Notes: generated by a model from the letters alone, not told the origin. A stretch of DNA of 5,856 nt from JAFDED01 sp964611635 (GCA_964611635.1 CAZTAS010000323.1:1-5856); one strand, 5' to 3'; positions 1-5,856 are shown, numbered from the stretch's first letter. A program made the numbers and translations.

Positions 1-36
1 GAGTTATAGAGATTACCAGTCGTATCAAAAATACGG

Positions 37-76
37 AGTTTCCGGATGGACACTAGTTAGTTTCCATCCGGAAACT
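37..76. repeat. Perfect 14-bp inverted repeat with 12-nt loop
   Basis: Bases 37-50 (AGTTTCCGGATGGA) are the exact reverse complement of 63-76, around a 12-base loop that contains the palindrome ACTAGT (52-57). A small 5-bp hairpin (21-25 with 31-35) sits just upstream. On the + strand no T-run follows the stem. Read on the - strand, the stem is followed by a short T-rich stretch (complement of 27-33), so it could terminate leftward transcription. It could equally be an interspersed palindromic repeat. The structure is certain; its role is not. Confidence 0.6.
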
Positions 77-161
77 GCAAAATTTCATACCCCTTCTTTA
101 CTATAGAAGGATGGGCGGCTTCTTTCCTTTCATTGTCCTAATGGCATTTCTTAGCGCTTCA

Positions 162-190
162 TTGTGAAGGAAGGGGTATTTTGATAAAAT
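162..190 (+). promoter_or_regulatory. Candidate sigma-70 promoter for the PBP1A gene
   Basis: TTGTGA (162-167, four of six matches to the -35 consensus) is separated by 17 bases from TAAAAT (185-190, five of six matches to the -10). A TG one base upstream of the hexamer (182-183) makes an extended -10. Transcription would start near 197. That is almost on the ATG at 199, so if this promoter is real the in-frame ATG at 238 becomes the likelier translation start. This is prediction from sequence only. Confidence 0.35.
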
Positions 191-198
191 AAATTTTT

Positions 199-2235
199 AT
201 GAAATGGAACAATGCTATTAATGAGCGCAAGACAGCAATGAAATCCCGTATTTTCCATATGGTTATTATTCTCTTGGTTGCTGGCGCCCTGGGGGTATTC
301 GGTGGTGCGGTGTACACGCTCATGCATGAGCTTCCAGAGGTGCGGCACCTGGAGGACTTCGAACCCACAGCCTCTACGCGCGTGCTCTCGCGGGACGGAC
401 AGACGGTGGCGGAATTTTTCATCGAAAAACGCACGCCGATCCCTCTCAAGGATATTCCCCGCTACCTGAAAGAGGCCGTGGTCGCCGTGGAGGATCAAAA
501 CTTCTATCATCACTTCGGTGTTGACCTGCGGGGGATCGCCCGGGCCGTGTACCACAACCTCCTGAAGGGCAGCTTTGTTGAGGGTGGGAGCACCATCACT
601 CAGCAACTGTCAAAGGTCCTTTTCCTATCGCCGGAAAAGAGCCTTGCACGCAAACTCCGGGAAGCCGTCCTGGCATTGCAAATCGAGCGGCGGTATACCA
701 AAAGCCAAATTCTAGAGCTTTATCTCAACCAGGTCTATATGGGGAGCGGGGCATACGGGGTAGAGGCGGCCTCAAGGATTTACTTCGGGAAAAGCGTTCA
801 GGAGCTTAACCTTGCTCAATGCGCCATGCTGGCAGGACTCCCCAGGCTGCCCGGTCGCTATTCGCCCATAATCAATTTGGAGGCCGCAAAGCGGCGGCGA
901 CGCTGGGTGCTTCAGCGCATGGTCAGCGAGGAGTACATCACACCCCAAGAGGCCTACCTGGCTAATTTGGAGCCCGTGCTTGCTCCCAGCCCCGGGGGCG
1001 GCATGCCTTCAGGAGGCGCCCCCTACTTTGTAGAGTACCTGCGTCAGAAAATGGAAAGTCAAGTAGGAACCCACGCTCTATACAGAGAAGGTCTCACCAT
1101 ATACAGTACGCTGGACATCCGGCTCCAGGAAGCCGCGCAGGAGGCTATAAGGGCCGGCCTCGATCAGTTGATCAACAGACACCCTAACAAATATCATGAC
1201 CCGTCCATACCTACCCCACAGGCCGCCCTCATCGCCCTGGATGTTGGAACCGGGGAGATGCTGGCCATGGTGGGAGGCCGCGAGTTTTCGGAAAGCCAGT
1301 TTAACCGGGCTGTCCAGGCCCTCAGGCAGCCAGGTTCGGCCTTCAAGCCCTTAGTGTATGCCGCCGCCATCCAGGCGGGTCTATCCCAGGCCGATATTAT
1401 CTGGGACTCCCCTGTAATCTTTCCGTCGCCGGAGGGCGGGGAGCCTTGGGAGCCGCGGAATTTCTCCGAGCAGTTTGAGGGAGAGATTACTCTGCGCCTG
1501 GCGCTGGAGAAGTCGCAAAACGTGGCCACCGTTCGCCTGGGGCAGAAGATCGGGGTCGAACCGGTGATAGACCTTGCCACCAGAATGGGCATTCATTCCC
1601 CCCTCCAGCCCTACCTCTCACTTGTGCTGGGATCATCCGATGTCACGCTTCTGGAGCTGACATCATCATATGCCACCCTGTCCAATGGAGGCATATGGAA
1701 GAAACCCTTTGCGGTCAGGGAGATTCAAGACCGCAAGGGCAATACGATCTTTCAGGCCAACCCAAGGGCAAGTGAGGCCTTGAGCGCCGAGACGGCACAT
1801 ATTGTCATCGATATGCTCAAAGGCGTGATTGAGAGCGGGACCGGCCGAAAGGCGCGGGTGCTGGCCCGCCCCCTTGCCGGGAAAACAGGTACGACCAACG
1901 ATTTCAGGGACGCATGGTTCATCGGATTCTCTCCACGTATAGCGGTAGGCGTTTGGGTAGGCAACGACGACCATTTCCCGCTGGGTTACCGCGAAACGGG
2001 CGCCTCGGCCGCACTCCCCATCTGGATCAGTTTTATGAAGGAGGCGCTGTCCGGAACTCCGGTGGAGGACTTTGACATGCCGCCCGGCGGCCTGGTCAAA
2101 ATTAATATTGATAAGCGCTCCGGGCTCCTTGCATCTCCTGGATGCGGCGATCCTGCGCCCATGCTCCTGCGTCCGGACCAGGTGCCCACAAGGCGATGCG
2201 GAGAGGAGGAGAAGCCAGCGCTGTTGGGAAGATAA
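199..2235 (+). CDS. Class A bifunctional penicillin-binding protein (PBP1A type)
   Basis: Peptidoglycan synthase anchored in the inner membrane and facing the periplasm. It polymerises lipid II into glycan strands (GT51 domain) and cross-links stem peptides (transpeptidase domain). A single membrane anchor lies at about residues 18-42. The GT51 domain follows at about 60-240, with EDQNFYHHFG (catalytic Glu98), GGSTITQQ (129-136), RKLRE (151-155) and ERRYTKSQILELYLN. The transpeptidase domain spans about 340-620, with all three motifs intact: SxxK at Ser380-Lys383, SxN at Ser439-Gln-Asn441 and KTGT at 562-565. At 678 residues it is a compact member, without the large extra domain of E. coli PBP1A. 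The C-terminal tail has two cysteines (649, 667). Neither start has a convincing ribosome binding site. ATG 199 gives the longest frame; ATG 238 (665 residues, MKSRIFHMV) gives a more typical short cytoplasmic tail. Product assignment is firm; exact orthology to mrcA/ponA is not, so no symbol is given. Confidence 0.96.
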   Translation: MKWNNAINERKTAMKSRIFHMVIILLVAGALGVFGGAVYTLMHELPEVRHLEDFEPTASTRVLSRDGQTVAEFFIEKRTPIPLKDIPRYLKEAVVAVEDQNFYHHFGVDLRGIARAVYHNLLKGSFVEGGSTITQQLSKVLFLSPEKSLARKLREAVLALQIERRYTKSQILELYLNQVYMGSGAYGVEAASRIYFGKSVQELNLAQCAMLAGLPRLPGRYSPIINLEAAKRRRRWVLQRMVSEEYITPQEAYLANLEPVLAPSPGGGMPSGGAPYFVEYLRQKMESQVGTHALYREGLTIYSTLDIRLQEAAQEAIRAGLDQLINRHPNKYHDPSIPTPQAALIALDVGTGEMLAMVGGREFSESQFNRAVQALRQPGSAFKPLVYAAAIQAGLSQADIIWDSPVIFPSPEGGEPWEPRNFSEQFEGEITLRLALEKSQNVATVRLGQKIGVEPVIDLATRMGIHSPLQPYLSLVLGSSDVTLLELTSSYATLSNGGIWKKPFAVREIQDRKGNTIFQANPRASEALSAETAHIVIDMLKGVIESGTGRKARVLARPLAGKTGTTNDFRDAWFIGFSPRIAVGVWVGNDDHFPLGYRETGASAALPIWISFMKEALSGTPVEDFDMPPGGLVKINIDKRSGLLASPGCGDPAPMLLRPDQVPTRRCGEEEKPALLGR

Positions 2236-2316
2236 GATGAGGCGGCTGGGGGTAGTCGCGAGGAAAACATTAATACACGCAACCATCCTCTAATTCTATG
2301 TTACGTCAAAAAAATA

Positions 2317-2361
2317 TCCTTCCCCCTATCCTATCACATGGAGAGGGTGAGGGGATTTTTT
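2317..2361 (+). terminator. Rho-independent terminator after the PBP1A gene
   Basis: The C-rich arm 2317-2331 pairs with the G-rich arm 2340-2354 around an 8-base loop. Thirteen of 15 positions pair, counting G-U wobbles, with mismatches at 2328/2343 and 2323/2348. Six T residues follow (2356-2361). An A-run on the upstream side (2308-2314) may let it also work on the opposite strand. It lies about 80 bases after the PBP1A stop codon. Confidence 0.7.
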
Positions 2362-2438
2362 CATTCAATATCCTTCTTATCCCAAAGGGGGGGAGGAATG
2401 GCAGAACAGTCAATCGTATCTTATTAATAACATTTTAG

Positions 2439-2444
2439 TATAAT
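2439..2444 (+). promoter_or_regulatory. Consensus -10 box (TATAAT) for the LysE-family gene
   Basis: An exact TATAAT lies in an AT-rich stretch directly after the terminator. No good -35 hexamer is present at 16-18 bases upstream, so an activator may be needed or the match may be chance. The predicted transcription start is near 2451, giving a leader of about 136 bases before ATG 2587. Confidence 0.4.
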
Positions 2445-2465
2445 GCGCTCAAGGAGCAGTTGGTT

Positions 2466-2561
2466 GTGAAAAGAGGCATTTCTCATTCTATATGCCTTTT
2501 CCCCTGGGATCCCAATATAGAGCGGGGTATGCGGACATGTCGGATGCGGAATGTACTCTGA
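2466..2561 (+). CDS. Possible 31-residue leader peptide / upstream ORF
   Basis: A GTG codon at 2466 is preceded by a perfect Shine-Dalgarno AAGGAG (2451-2456) at a 9-base distance. An in-frame TTG also occurs at 2460. The frame runs 31 codons (MKRGISHSICLFPWDPNIER, then ten more residues with two cysteines counting the one at position 10) and stops with TGA at 2559-2561, 25 bases before the preferred exporter start. This is a much better ribosome binding site than the exporter itself shows. Points against: there is no recognised family, and the frame covers a hairpin and a palindrome that could be purely regulatory. The predicted transcription start (about 2451) would place the Shine-Dalgarno at the very 5' end of the mRNA. 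Confidence 0.2.
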   Translation: MKRGISHSICLFPWDPNIERGMRTCRMRNVL

Positions 2562-2586
2562 GGTCGTGCTTAACAGCGGGAAAAAG

Positions 2587-3204
2587 ATGTACATTGGTTT
2601 CTTGATCAGAGGGCTCATCATCGGCTTCTCCATTGCGGCGCCCGTCGGGCCGATCGGTGTATTATGCATACGCCGCACACTGGCTGAAGGACGCACAGCC
2701 GGCCTGGTCTCCGGCCTGGGGGCTGCCACGGCTGATGCGATCTACGGCTCCATTGCCGGATTCGGACTGACATTCATCTCAACTATGCTGCTCAGACAGC
2801 AAGGATTGTTTCGCCTTATTGGCGGTATATTTCTCTGTTATTTGGGGCTCAGGATATTCCTGGCCAGACCGGTAGAGCACGCCGCCAAAACCGGAAGAAA
2901 TGGACTTGTTGGTGCATATCTCTCAACGTTTTTCCTGACTCTCACAAATCCCGTGACAATTCTCTCTTTTATGGCCATATTTGCCGGGCTGGGGCTGGCA
3001 AGCACCAGTGGCAACTATGCCTCTGCCGGGATACTGGTATTGGGTGTATTCACGGGCTCAGCCCTTTGGTGGCTTATACTTAGCGGTGGTGTGGGCGTGT
3101 TTCGGGAAAGGTTCAATCCACGCGGGATGCGGTGGGTGAACAGAATTTCTGGCAGCATCATCACGGGCTTCGGCCTGCTTGCACTGATGAGTTTGTATGT
3201 TTGA
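2587..3204 (+). CDS. LysE-family transporter (amino acid / small-molecule exporter)
   Basis: Inner-membrane efflux protein of the LysE/RhtB superfamily, whose characterised members export amino acids such as lysine, homoserine and threonine. The substrate here cannot be told from sequence. With the ATG at 2587 it has 205 residues, the normal family size, and about six hydrophobic segments (roughly residues 3-25, 39-63, 76-92, 110-137, 145-170, 188-204). The family signature follows the first segment: APVGPIGVLCIRRTLAEGR beginning at residue 18. A TNP motif (120-122) lies in the fourth segment. The reading frame is also open from ATG 2551, adding 12 polar residues (MYSEVVLNSGKK). I chose 2587 because homologues normally begin just before the first membrane helix; neither start has a strong ribosome binding site. 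It appears to be transcribed alone, with a terminator before it and palindromes after it. Confidence 0.88.
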   Translation: MYIGFLIRGLIIGFSIAAPVGPIGVLCIRRTLAEGRTAGLVSGLGAATADAIYGSIAGFGLTFISTMLLRQQGLFRLIGGIFLCYLGLRIFLARPVEHAAKTGRNGLVGAYLSTFFLTLTNPVTILSFMAIFAGLGLASTSGNYASAGILVLGVFTGSALWWLILSGGVGVFRERFNPRGMRWVNRISGSIITGFGLLALMSLYV

Positions 3205-3231
3205 GATTGCACATTCGTGGAATGGGTATTC

Positions 3232-3283
3232 GTGGCACGGGCATCCTGCCCGTGAGGAATCATGGCCAGGATGGCCATGCCAC
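3232..3283. repeat. 52-bp palindrome made of two tandem 8-bp hairpins
   Basis: Two perfect hairpins sit side by side: 3236-3243 with 3247-3254 (loop TCC), and 3261-3268 with 3272-3279 (loop GGA). The arms 3232-3255 and 3260-3283 are also reverse complements of each other, with four mismatches in 24 and a GGAA centre. The four mismatches form two base pairs within each hairpin, so each hairpin stays perfect. It starts 27 bases after the exporter stop codon, where it could protect or end the transcript. The architecture is that of an interspersed REP/BIME-like element; copy number cannot be judged here. Confidence 0.7.
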
Positions 3284-3516
3284 TGGATTATTTGCGCAGC
3301 AGCAAGAAATGGAATTAGTCAATCAGTACTAAAGGTGTATTGCTGGTCCTGTTGTTGCTTTGCTGCTCAGATGAAAAGTCTTCTAGGCAAACCGCGCCCT
3401 AAAAGTGAATTTAAATACCAATTTTCTGCATAAAAGACCAGTTCACTTTATCCAGCAATTTCCACGCTTTCCTGATGGCTTCAAATTCCATTTGAATTTG
3501 TTAAGCCGACTCGCAG

Positions 3517-3533
3517 GGTGGGCGGTGCCCACC
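3517..3533. repeat. Short GC-rich hairpin, REP-like
   Basis: GGTGGGC (3517-3523) pairs perfectly with GCCCACC (3527-3533) around a GGT loop. It is a GC-rich island in an AT-rich spacer and resembles the small GGTGGGC...GCCCACC palindromes common between genes of many Proteobacteria. No T-run follows, so a terminator role is unlikely. Confidence 0.5.
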
Positions 3534-3616
3534 AAAACAGCCTGTATGTTCTACCGCCATGAACCTGTCAGAATTTGCGATTAAGGTGTTATTTAAAAAA
3601 AATATTTGATGTAAAA

Positions 3617-3622
3617 TATAAT
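3617..3622 (+). promoter_or_regulatory. Consensus -10 box (TATAAT) for the RACo-like gene
   Basis: An exact TATAAT is centred about 30 bases before the start codon, giving a predicted transcription start near 3629 and a leader of about 20 bases. The best -35 candidate, TTTAAA (3592-3597), is poor and 19 bases away. The surrounding 60 bases are strongly AT-rich, so a chance match is possible. Confidence 0.4.
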
Positions 3623-3638
3623 TAAAAATCAATATATG

Positions 3639-3645
3639 AAAGGAG
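3639..3645 (+). promoter_or_regulatory. Ribosome binding site fixing the start at 3650
   Basis: AAAGGAG ends four bases before ATG 3650. The spacing is slightly short but the match is strong, and the protein begins directly with the ferredoxin-like domain, so this start is well supported. Confidence 0.7.
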
Positions 3646-3649
3646 CCCT

Positions 3650-5593
3650 ATGAGCGATCACACCGTTATCTTCCAGCCTTCCGGCCGACAGGGAAAAGTG
3701 ACCACCGGCATGACCATTATTCAGGCCTCCAGACAACTTGGAGTGGATATTGAGACCATATGCGGCGAGAAACAAGTGTGCGGCAAATGCAAGGTGAAAA
3801 TCGAGAATTCGGGCATCGGTTCGTCCATTGGCCATCTTTCCGAATTGACAAAAGAAGAAAAAAACCTCCTCAGCCCCGAGGAACGGGCACAGGGGTATAG
3901 GCTGGGCTGTGCAGCCCGGATTTTCGACGATGTATTGATCTACGTTCCGGAGGAGAGCAGGGCGAGCGCGCAGGTGGTGCGCAAGGAAGCGCGGCCCATC
4001 GATTTTGTTCTGGACCCTGCGGTGCACCGCTACACCGTTACACTCGCTGAGCCCACATTTAAAAACCCCATGGCAGATTTCGAGCGCATCTGCCGAGCAT
4101 TGAAAACAGAATACGGCCTCGGCGATGTGAGCATTGATCACCTGGTTTTGCCTCTAATGCCGCGTATTATAAGAGATTGCCAGTGGGAGATCGCGGCCCT
4201 GGTCTGGGATGACCATGAGATCATCGATATCAAGCCCAATAAAGGGGGCGCTCCACTGGGTCTGGCTTTGGATATAGGAACCACAACCTTGGCGGGATAT
4301 CTCTGCGACCTGACCACCGGGGAGCTTCTTGCCACCGTCTCCATGATGAACCCACAGGTGAAGTACGGTGAGGACGTTATGAGCCGCATAACATATGCAA
4401 TGATGAATCCCGGGGAGGGTCTTGAAAAAATGAACGCCGACATTGTGGAGGGGATTAACAGGATTGCTTTGCGTGCGGCCTCTTCCTGCGGGAGGCTTCC
4501 CGAGGACATTTACGACATGACTGTGGTAGGGAATACCGCCATGCACCATATCTTTCTGGGAATTGATCCCGGGCCTCTCGGAATGTCTCCATTCACGCCA
4601 GCCGTCCATCATTCGCTGGACATTAAGGCTCGGAATTTGAGAGTTCGGATCAATCCCGGGGCATATGTACACATTCTCCCCATCGAAGCAGGCTTTGTTG
4701 GAGCCGACAACGTGGGGGTGCTGATCTGCGAGGAGCCCCACATTAAGGATGACATGAGCCTCATCATCGACATCGGCACCAACGGCGAACTGATCCTGGG
4801 GAATCGAAAGCGCCTGATAAGTTCATCCTGCGCCACAGGCCCTGCGCTGGAGGGAGCCCAGATAACTTTCGGCATGCGCGCGGCGCCTGGCACAATCGAA
4901 CGCATCCGCATCGATCCATCCACACTGGAGGTTGACTATATGGTTATAGGACGCGATCTCTGGAAAAGCGAGAGCCAGCCGGCTGAGATGCAGGCCAAGG
5001 GCATCTGCGGTTCCGGCATCCTGGACATACTGGCGGAACTTTTCAGCGCCAGCATCATCTTGAAAAACGGTGCATTCAACCCTAACTTGAAAATCAGCAG
5101 ATTCAGAAAAGGTCGGGGGGGACAAGCGGAGTTCGTCATCGCATGGGAGGAAGAGACTTCAATCGGCCGCGATATCACGATCACCCAGAAGGATATCCGA
5201 CAAATCCAACTGGCCAAGGGAGCAATTTACACCGGAGCAAAGCTCATGATGCGCCGTATGGGTGTCAGCTCTCTGGATCGCGTTGTGCTTGCAGGGGCAT
5301 TTGGCAGTTACGTTGACCCTGAGCGGGCCTTGAGGGTCGGGATGATACCCGACTGCCGCGTGGATCATATTCAGTCCGTAGGAAACGCCGCCGGAGACGG
5401 CGCCCGATTGGCCCTGCTGAGCCGCGCCAAACGTGAGGAGGCCGACAGGATCGCCCGGCAGGTGGAATACATGGAGCTGACCATCGAGCCGGACTTTCAA
5501 GAACAGTTCATCGAGTCCCTGCATATTCCCCACATGAATGACAAATTCCCCAGCCTCAAGGCGGCAGATCATGAAAGGACGAAAATCGAATAA
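3650..5593 (+). CDS. RACo-like corrinoid-activating protein: [2Fe-2S] ferredoxin plus ASKHA (DUF4445) domains
   Basis: Cytoplasmic ATP-dependent reductive activator of corrinoid proteins, by family. Characterised RACo returns inactive Co(II) cobamide to Co(I) in the corrinoid iron-sulfur protein of the Wood-Ljungdahl pathway; relatives serve methyltransferase systems. The N-terminal ferredoxin-like domain (about 1-100) has the four cluster cysteines C38-x5-C44-x2-C47 and C87. A linker and middle domain follow (about 110-200). The ASKHA ATPase part (about 203-590) has LALDIGTTTLAGY (205-217), VVGNTAMHH (292-300), LIIDIGTNGEL (371-381), GICGSGILDI (451-460) and VVLAGAFGSYVD (545-556). The C-terminal stretch EYMELTIEPDFQE (606-618) is also typical. 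At 647 residues it is full length. It lacks the C-terminal [4Fe-4S] region of RamA, so it is RACo type. It has its own -10 box and ribosome binding site. No corrinoid protein or methyltransferase is in view, so the partner is unknown. Confidence 0.9.
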   Translation: MSDHTVIFQPSGRQGKVTTGMTIIQASRQLGVDIETICGEKQVCGKCKVKIENSGIGSSIGHLSELTKEEKNLLSPEERAQGYRLGCAARIFDDVLIYVPEESRASAQVVRKEARPIDFVLDPAVHRYTVTLAEPTFKNPMADFERICRALKTEYGLGDVSIDHLVLPLMPRIIRDCQWEIAALVWDDHEIIDIKPNKGGAPLGLALDIGTTTLAGYLCDLTTGELLATVSMMNPQVKYGEDVMSRITYAMMNPGEGLEKMNADIVEGINRIALRAASSCGRLPEDIYDMTVVGNTAMHHIFLGIDPGPLGMSPFTPAVHHSLDIKARNLRVRINPGAYVHILPIEAGFVGADNVGVLICEEPHIKDDMSLIIDIGTNGELILGNRKRLISSSCATGPALEGAQITFGMRAAPGTIERIRIDPSTLEVDYMVIGRDLWKSESQPAEMQAKGICGSGILDILAELFSASIILKNGAFNPNLKISRFRKGRGGQAEFVIAWEEETSIGRDITITQKDIRQIQLAKGAIYTGAKLMMRRMGVSSLDRVVLAGAFGSYVDPERALRVGMIPDCRVDHIQSVGNAAGDGARLALLSRAKREEADRIARQVEYMELTIEPDFQEQFIESLHIPHMNDKFPSLKAADHERTKIE

Positions 5594-5833
5594 TTTCTTT
5601 GGCCACGAAAAACAAGGGCCTAAACATAAACGGAAAGATCGTATCTTTACAAGTAATCATTCCTTTAATTAATCTTACAAAGCTCAGAACCACGCCGTAA
5701 TCGACGATGTTGAGACTCACTTCAACTTCTGTGACAACCACTTCCAGGGTTAACCAGTATTGTTAGTCGGGAGCAAAATTAACTTCACAAGCAGTGATAT
5801 GTAATACTAATTTGCTTTCAAGGGAGTAACTAC
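5594..5833. other. Spacer before the next gene; no clear element
   Basis: No terminator with a T-run is visible after the RACo-like gene. A weak 6-bp AT-rich hairpin (5634-5639 with 5643-5648) is present. Possible promoter hexamers before 5834 (TTCACA at 5784, TACTAA at 5805) are poorly matched and too close together at 15 bases. An antisense open frame starting at 5741 is discussed in the findings. Confidence 0.5.
5820..5826 (+). promoter_or_regulatory. Ribosome binding site of the truncated downstream gene
   Basis: AAGGGAG lies seven bases before ATG 5834, an ideal spacing. It is the main evidence that a gene begins at the window edge. Confidence 0.65.
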
Positions 5834-5856
5834 ATGTTGACCTTTGCACCGATTAT
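5834..5856 (+). CDS. 5' end of an unidentified gene, cut by the window edge
   Basis: ATG with a strong ribosome binding site; the visible residues are MLTFAPI followed by an incomplete codon. Seven residues are too few to name a product. It follows the RACo-like gene on the same strand after a 240-base gap with no obvious terminator, so co-transcription is possible but unproven. A corrinoid protein, a methyltransferase or an unrelated gene would all be compatible. Confidence 0.55.

Larger units (their letters stand above)
2236..2586. other. Spacer between the PBP1A and LysE-family genes
   Basis: No established gene. It holds an intrinsic terminator (2317-2361), a consensus -10 box (2439-2444), a possible short upstream ORF (2466-2561), a hairpin of 6 bp with a 12-base loop and a TTTT tail (2474-2479 with 2492-2497), and a 10-bp perfect palindrome TGGGATCCCA (2505-2514). 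The order terminator, then promoter, then leader suggests that the exporter is transcribed independently of the PBP gene. Confidence 0.7.
3205..3649. other. AT-rich spacer with palindromic elements
   Basis: No supported gene in 445 bases. It contains a double-hairpin palindrome (3232-3283), a second GC-rich hairpin (3517-3533), an AT-rich hairpin with alternative pairings (3480-3486 with 3490-3496, or 3482-3488 with 3494-3500), and a nested pair of 8-bp inverted repeats (3339-3346 with 3452-3459; 3402-3409 with 3442-3449). The last 60 bases are very AT-rich and carry the candidate promoter of the next gene. Short open frames here overlap the palindromes and look non-coding. Confidence 0.7.

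Noticed and set aside
1666..2286. 206-codon open frame on the - strand inside the PBP1A gene
   Set aside because: It is antisense to the transpeptidase domain, whose motifs are intact. Long antisense frames are common opposite GC-rich genes, and the translation resembles no family I know.
2451..2586. Riboswitch upstream of the exporter
   Set aside because: The leader is about 136 bases and shows only one simple hairpin and one palindrome; I see no lysine, glycine, guanidine or manganese riboswitch core.
3015..3278. 87-codon - strand frame and overlapping + frames (3132-3332, 3197-3433) around the exporter stop codon
   Set aside because: They consist of antisense or shifted exporter sequence plus the palindrome at 3232-3283. 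Peptides such as HGQDARAT and HGQDGHAT come from translating the repeat and are a familiar kind of spurious annotation.
3205..3649. CRISPR array or tRNA gene in the spacer
   Set aside because: There are no regularly spaced direct repeats (only ATTCGTGG at 3213 and 3228) and no cloverleaf; the palindromes are single and different from each other.
3629..4141. 170-codon - strand frame opposite the ferredoxin domain
   Set aside because: It is a shadow of the RACo-like gene, where the cluster cysteines and ribosome binding site are clear.
4154..4741. 195-codon - strand frame opposite the ASKHA domain
   Set aside because: It is a shadow of the conserved ATPase motifs, with no domain of its own.

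Overview
The window looks like ordinary chromosome from an anaerobic, moderately GC-rich Gram-negative bacterium. I infer a Desulfobacterota (former Deltaproteobacteria) type of host. The reasons are a corrinoid-activating ASKHA/[2Fe-2S] protein of the RACo type, found mainly in anaerobes with corrinoid-dependent methyl transfer, and AT-rich spacers seeded with short GC-rich palindromes. This is inference; no rRNA or other lineage marker is present.

Layout, all main genes on the + strand. Positions 1-198 are non-coding, with a perfect 14-bp inverted repeat and a fair promoter candidate. Positions 199-2235 encode a complete bifunctional class A penicillin-binding protein (PBP1A type). Positions 2236-2586 hold a good intrinsic terminator (2317-2361), a consensus -10 box (2439-2444) and a possible 31-codon upstream ORF with a strong ribosome binding site. 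Positions 2587-3204 encode a LysE-family membrane exporter. Positions 3205-3649 are a spacer with a 52-bp double-hairpin palindrome and a second small GC-rich hairpin, then a consensus -10 box. Positions 3650-5593 encode the RACo-like protein. Positions 5594-5833 are another spacer. At 5834 a new reading frame with a textbook ribosome binding site runs off the end after seven complete codons.

The three complete genes look like separate transcription units: each has a long spacer in front, and two have a terminator or a -10 box there. Their jobs (cell-wall synthesis, small-molecule export, corrinoid reductive activation) do not form one pathway. The RACo-like protein needs a corrinoid protein and a methyltransferase, neither of which is visible here; they may lie downstream or elsewhere.

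I found no clear new system. The most interesting signals are in the spacers: the palindrome at 3232-3283, whose two hairpins differ by paired compensatory changes, and the possible leader peptide before the exporter.
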